Source: Labilibaculum sp041595635
GTDB taxonomy: Bacteria; Bacteroidota; Bacteroidia; Bacteroidales; Marinifilaceae
NCBI RefSeq assembly: GCF_041595635.1
Contig: NZ_JBFHJW010000077.1
Coordinates: 1 to 17,163 of the forward strand
Length of the DNA stretch: 17,163 bases
Direction of reading: 5' to 3'
Part shown: piece by piece, positions 15,558 to 17,163 of the stretch
Layout of the letters: each line of letters begins with the position of its first letter
Numbering within the stretch: the first letter of the stretch is position 1
Position numbers and translations under genes: made by a program
Notes under the pieces: model-generated
What the model was told of the DNA's origin: nothing
Database searches by the model: none
What the model saw: the letters and a program-made list of their open reading frames with translations, nothing else

Positions 15558-17163
15558 ATGAGAGTTTTTCTGATTTCAATAGTGATAGTTTCATTTTTTA
15601 GCCTGAATACTTTTGCCAGTAAGCTAAAAATTGAACGTGTAGAGCCAATGTTTTGGTGGGTAGATATGCAGAATCCAAACCTGCAACTTTTAATTCATGG
15701 GGATCAAATTTCAGATTACGATGTCTCCTTAGATTATCCGGGAGTGAAAATTGAGCGAACCATTAAGACTGATAAACCAAATTATTTGTTTGTGAATTTA
15801 CTGGTTGAAAAGGGAACCAAAGCTGGGAAATTTGATTTGGTTTTTTCGGAAAAAGGAAAAACAAAAGAAACTTATTCCTATGAATTGAAAGCCAGAAAAG
15901 TAGATTCGGCCAATCGGAAAGGCTACGATACTTCGGATGTGATGTATTTGCTGATGCCTGATCGATTTGCAAATGGTGATCCAGAGAATGATTCCGTAGA
16001 TGGAATGGTAGATAAATTGGATCGCGAAAACCCAGATGGTCGACATGGTGGTGATATTCAGGGAATCATCGATCACCTGGACTATCTGGAAGATCTCGGA
16101 ATTACGGCTCTTTGGTGTACTCCACTGATGGAGGATAACCAACCTAAAGTATCCTATCATACCTATGCAATAACCGACTACTACAAAATTGATGCTCGTT
16201 ACGGAAGCAACGAAGATTATGTTCTTTTATCTGCGGAAGCAAAAAAACGGGGCATAAAACTGATTATGGATGTGGTGACGAATCATTGCGCATCATCGCA
16301 TTGGTGGATGAAGGATTTGCCTTCCAGCGATTGGGTGCATACTTTCTCCGAATATACACAGTCGAATCATCGTAAGAGCACAACCAACGATCCTTATGTT
16401 TCTCAAATAGATTACAAAAAGAATTTTGATGGTTGGTTTGTACCGACAATGCCCGATTTGAACCAAAAGAATGATCTGTTGGTGACCTATTTTGCTCAGA
16501 ATATCATTTGGTGGATTGAATATGCCGATTTGCAGGGGATACGAATTGATACCTATCCTTACAACGATAAAAATGGAATGGCTACAATCTGTAAATCTAT
16601 TATGAGCGAATATCCACAAATGAATATTGTTGGTGAATGTTGGCTGGATACTCCGGCAGAGCTTGCTTACTGGCAGAAGGGAACAGATAATTATGATCAT
16701 TTTAACTCAGAATTGCCAGCGGTGATGGATTTTTCGCTTTACCTTTCAATTCTTAAAGCTTTTAATGAAAAGGATACATGGAACGAAGGATTCATCAGTT
16801 TGTATAATTCCCTTGCTCAGGATTATTTGTATGGCGACCCTTATAACCTTTTAGTATTTGCTGAGAATCACGATACCGATCATATCATGTCGGTATTCAA
16901 AGGGGATATCAATAAATACAAAGCTTTAATGACTTTTTTGGCAACAACAAGAGGAATTCCGCAACTTTATGTTGGAACAGAAATCTTGCTGGAAGGCAAA
17001 AAGAGCGATGGTGATGGTAAAATGCGTGTTGATTTTCCTGGAGGATGGGAAGGCGATGAAAGGAATGCATTTACTGTAAAAGGAAGAACCGCAAAGGAAA
17101 ATGAAGCTTTCGATTATCTAAAGAAATTACTCAACTGGAGAAAGAAAAATCCGGTGATTCATA
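15558..17163 (+). CDS. Periplasmic SusA/neopullulanase-type GH13 enzyme (C-terminus past right edge)
   Basis: The frame is open from the ATG at 15558 to the right edge (535 codons seen; SusA has about 617). Residues 1-20 are a Sec signal peptide (MRVFLISIVIVSFFSLNTFA) with no lipobox, so periplasmic. Residues about 22-110 match the cyclomaltodextrinase N-domain (IERVEPMFWWVDMQNPNLQL, LLIHG). The GH13 barrel follows, with DVVTNH (Asp238, His243), the predicted nucleophile Asp331 in GIRIDTYPY, acid/base Glu360 in VGECW, and Asp439 in AENHDTDH. All three catalytic residues are present. The family cuts cyclodextrins, pullulan or maltodextrins to small products. Here it would make maltose for the MFS transporter and phosphorylase encoded upstream. 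It is fourth in the plus-strand operon, after a hairpin. The truncation is only the window edge. Confidence 0.95.
   Translation, partial: MRVFLISIVIVSFFSLNTFASKLKIERVEPMFWWVDMQNPNLQLLIHGDQISDYDVSLDYPGVKIERTIKTDKPNYLFVNLLVEKGTKAGKFDLVFSEKGKTKETYSYELKARKVDSANRKGYDTSDVMYLLMPDRFANGDPENDSVDGMVDKLDRENPDGRHGGDIQGIIDHLDYLEDLGITALWCTPLMEDNQPKVSYHTYAITDYYKIDARYGSNEDYVLLSAEAKKRGIKLIMDVVTNHCASSHWWMKDLPSSDWVHTFSEYTQSNHRKSTTNDPYVSQIDYKKNFDGWFVPTMPDLNQKNDLLVTYFAQNIIWWIEYADLQGIRIDTYPYNDKNGMATICKSIMSEYPQMNIVGECWLDTPAELAYWQKGTDNYDHFNSELPAVMDFSLYLSILKAFNEKDTWNEGFISLYNSLAQDYLYGDPYNLLVFAENHDTDHIMSVFKGDINKYKALMTFLATTRGIPQLYVGTEILLEGKKSDGDGKMRVDFPGGWEGDERNAFTVKGRTAKENEAFDYLKKLLNWRKKNPVIH

Noticed and set aside
16293..16700. 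Minus-strand 135-codon frame inside the right GH13 gene
   Set aside because: It is antisense to the catalytic barrel, which carries all expected GH13 motifs on the plus strand.
1..17163. Search for mobile elements, CRISPR arrays, tRNA/rRNA genes, or a defence or biosynthetic system
   Set aside because: No transposase, integrase, repeat-spacer array, RNA gene or non-carbohydrate system was seen. All genes fit one maltodextrin locus.

Overview
This window is a maltodextrin/starch utilisation locus from a member of the Bacteroidota. The evidence is a SusC/SusD pair, surface lipoproteins with Bacteroidota-style export signals, promoters of the TTTG / TAnnTTTG type, near-absence of Shine-Dalgarno sequences and an AT-rich base composition. 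The protein style suggests a marine or free-living lineage such as the Marinilabiliales, but that placement is an impression and was not tested. I see no mobile elements, tRNA or rRNA genes, or CRISPR arrays.

Layout. The left arm (1-9058) is on the minus strand and reads, in transcription order: susC-type TonB-dependent transporter, susD-type glycan-binding lipoprotein, a SusE-like lipoprotein, a larger SusE/F-like lipoprotein (three Fn3-like modules plus three starch-binding modules), an intrinsic terminator, and a secreted multi-domain GH13 amylase that runs off the left edge. The centre (9059-9482) is a divergent control region, followed by a LacI-family regulator on the plus strand with its own strong terminator. 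The right arm (11075-17163) is on the plus strand: a 12-TM MFS disaccharide transporter, a beta-phosphoglucomutase, a GH65 phosphorylase (most likely maltose phosphorylase), a terminator-like hairpin, and a periplasmic SusA/neopullulanase-type GH13 enzyme that runs off the right edge.

How the parts work together (inference from families and order). Surface lipoproteins and the first amylase capture and cut starch. SusCD imports oligosaccharides into the periplasm. The SusA-like enzyme trims them to maltose. The MFS protein carries maltose across the inner membrane. GH65 phosphorolysis gives glucose plus beta-glucose-1-phosphate, and the mutase converts the latter to glucose-6-phosphate. This differs from the textbook Bacteroides sus locus: a LacI regulator replaces SusR, and the visible intracellular route is phosphorolytic, with no GH97 SusB in view.

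Regulation. Three perfect copies of the palindrome CAAACGTTTG occur, two in front of susC and one in front of the MFS operon. One copy overlaps the predicted -33 element of susC. The MFS operon has a near-ideal promoter whose operator lies about 100 bp upstream of the predicted start, followed by a roughly 330-nt leader containing several hairpins. The system as a whole is of a known kind. The less ordinary parts are the regulatory architecture, the structured leader, and the terminator hairpin in front of each amylase gene.
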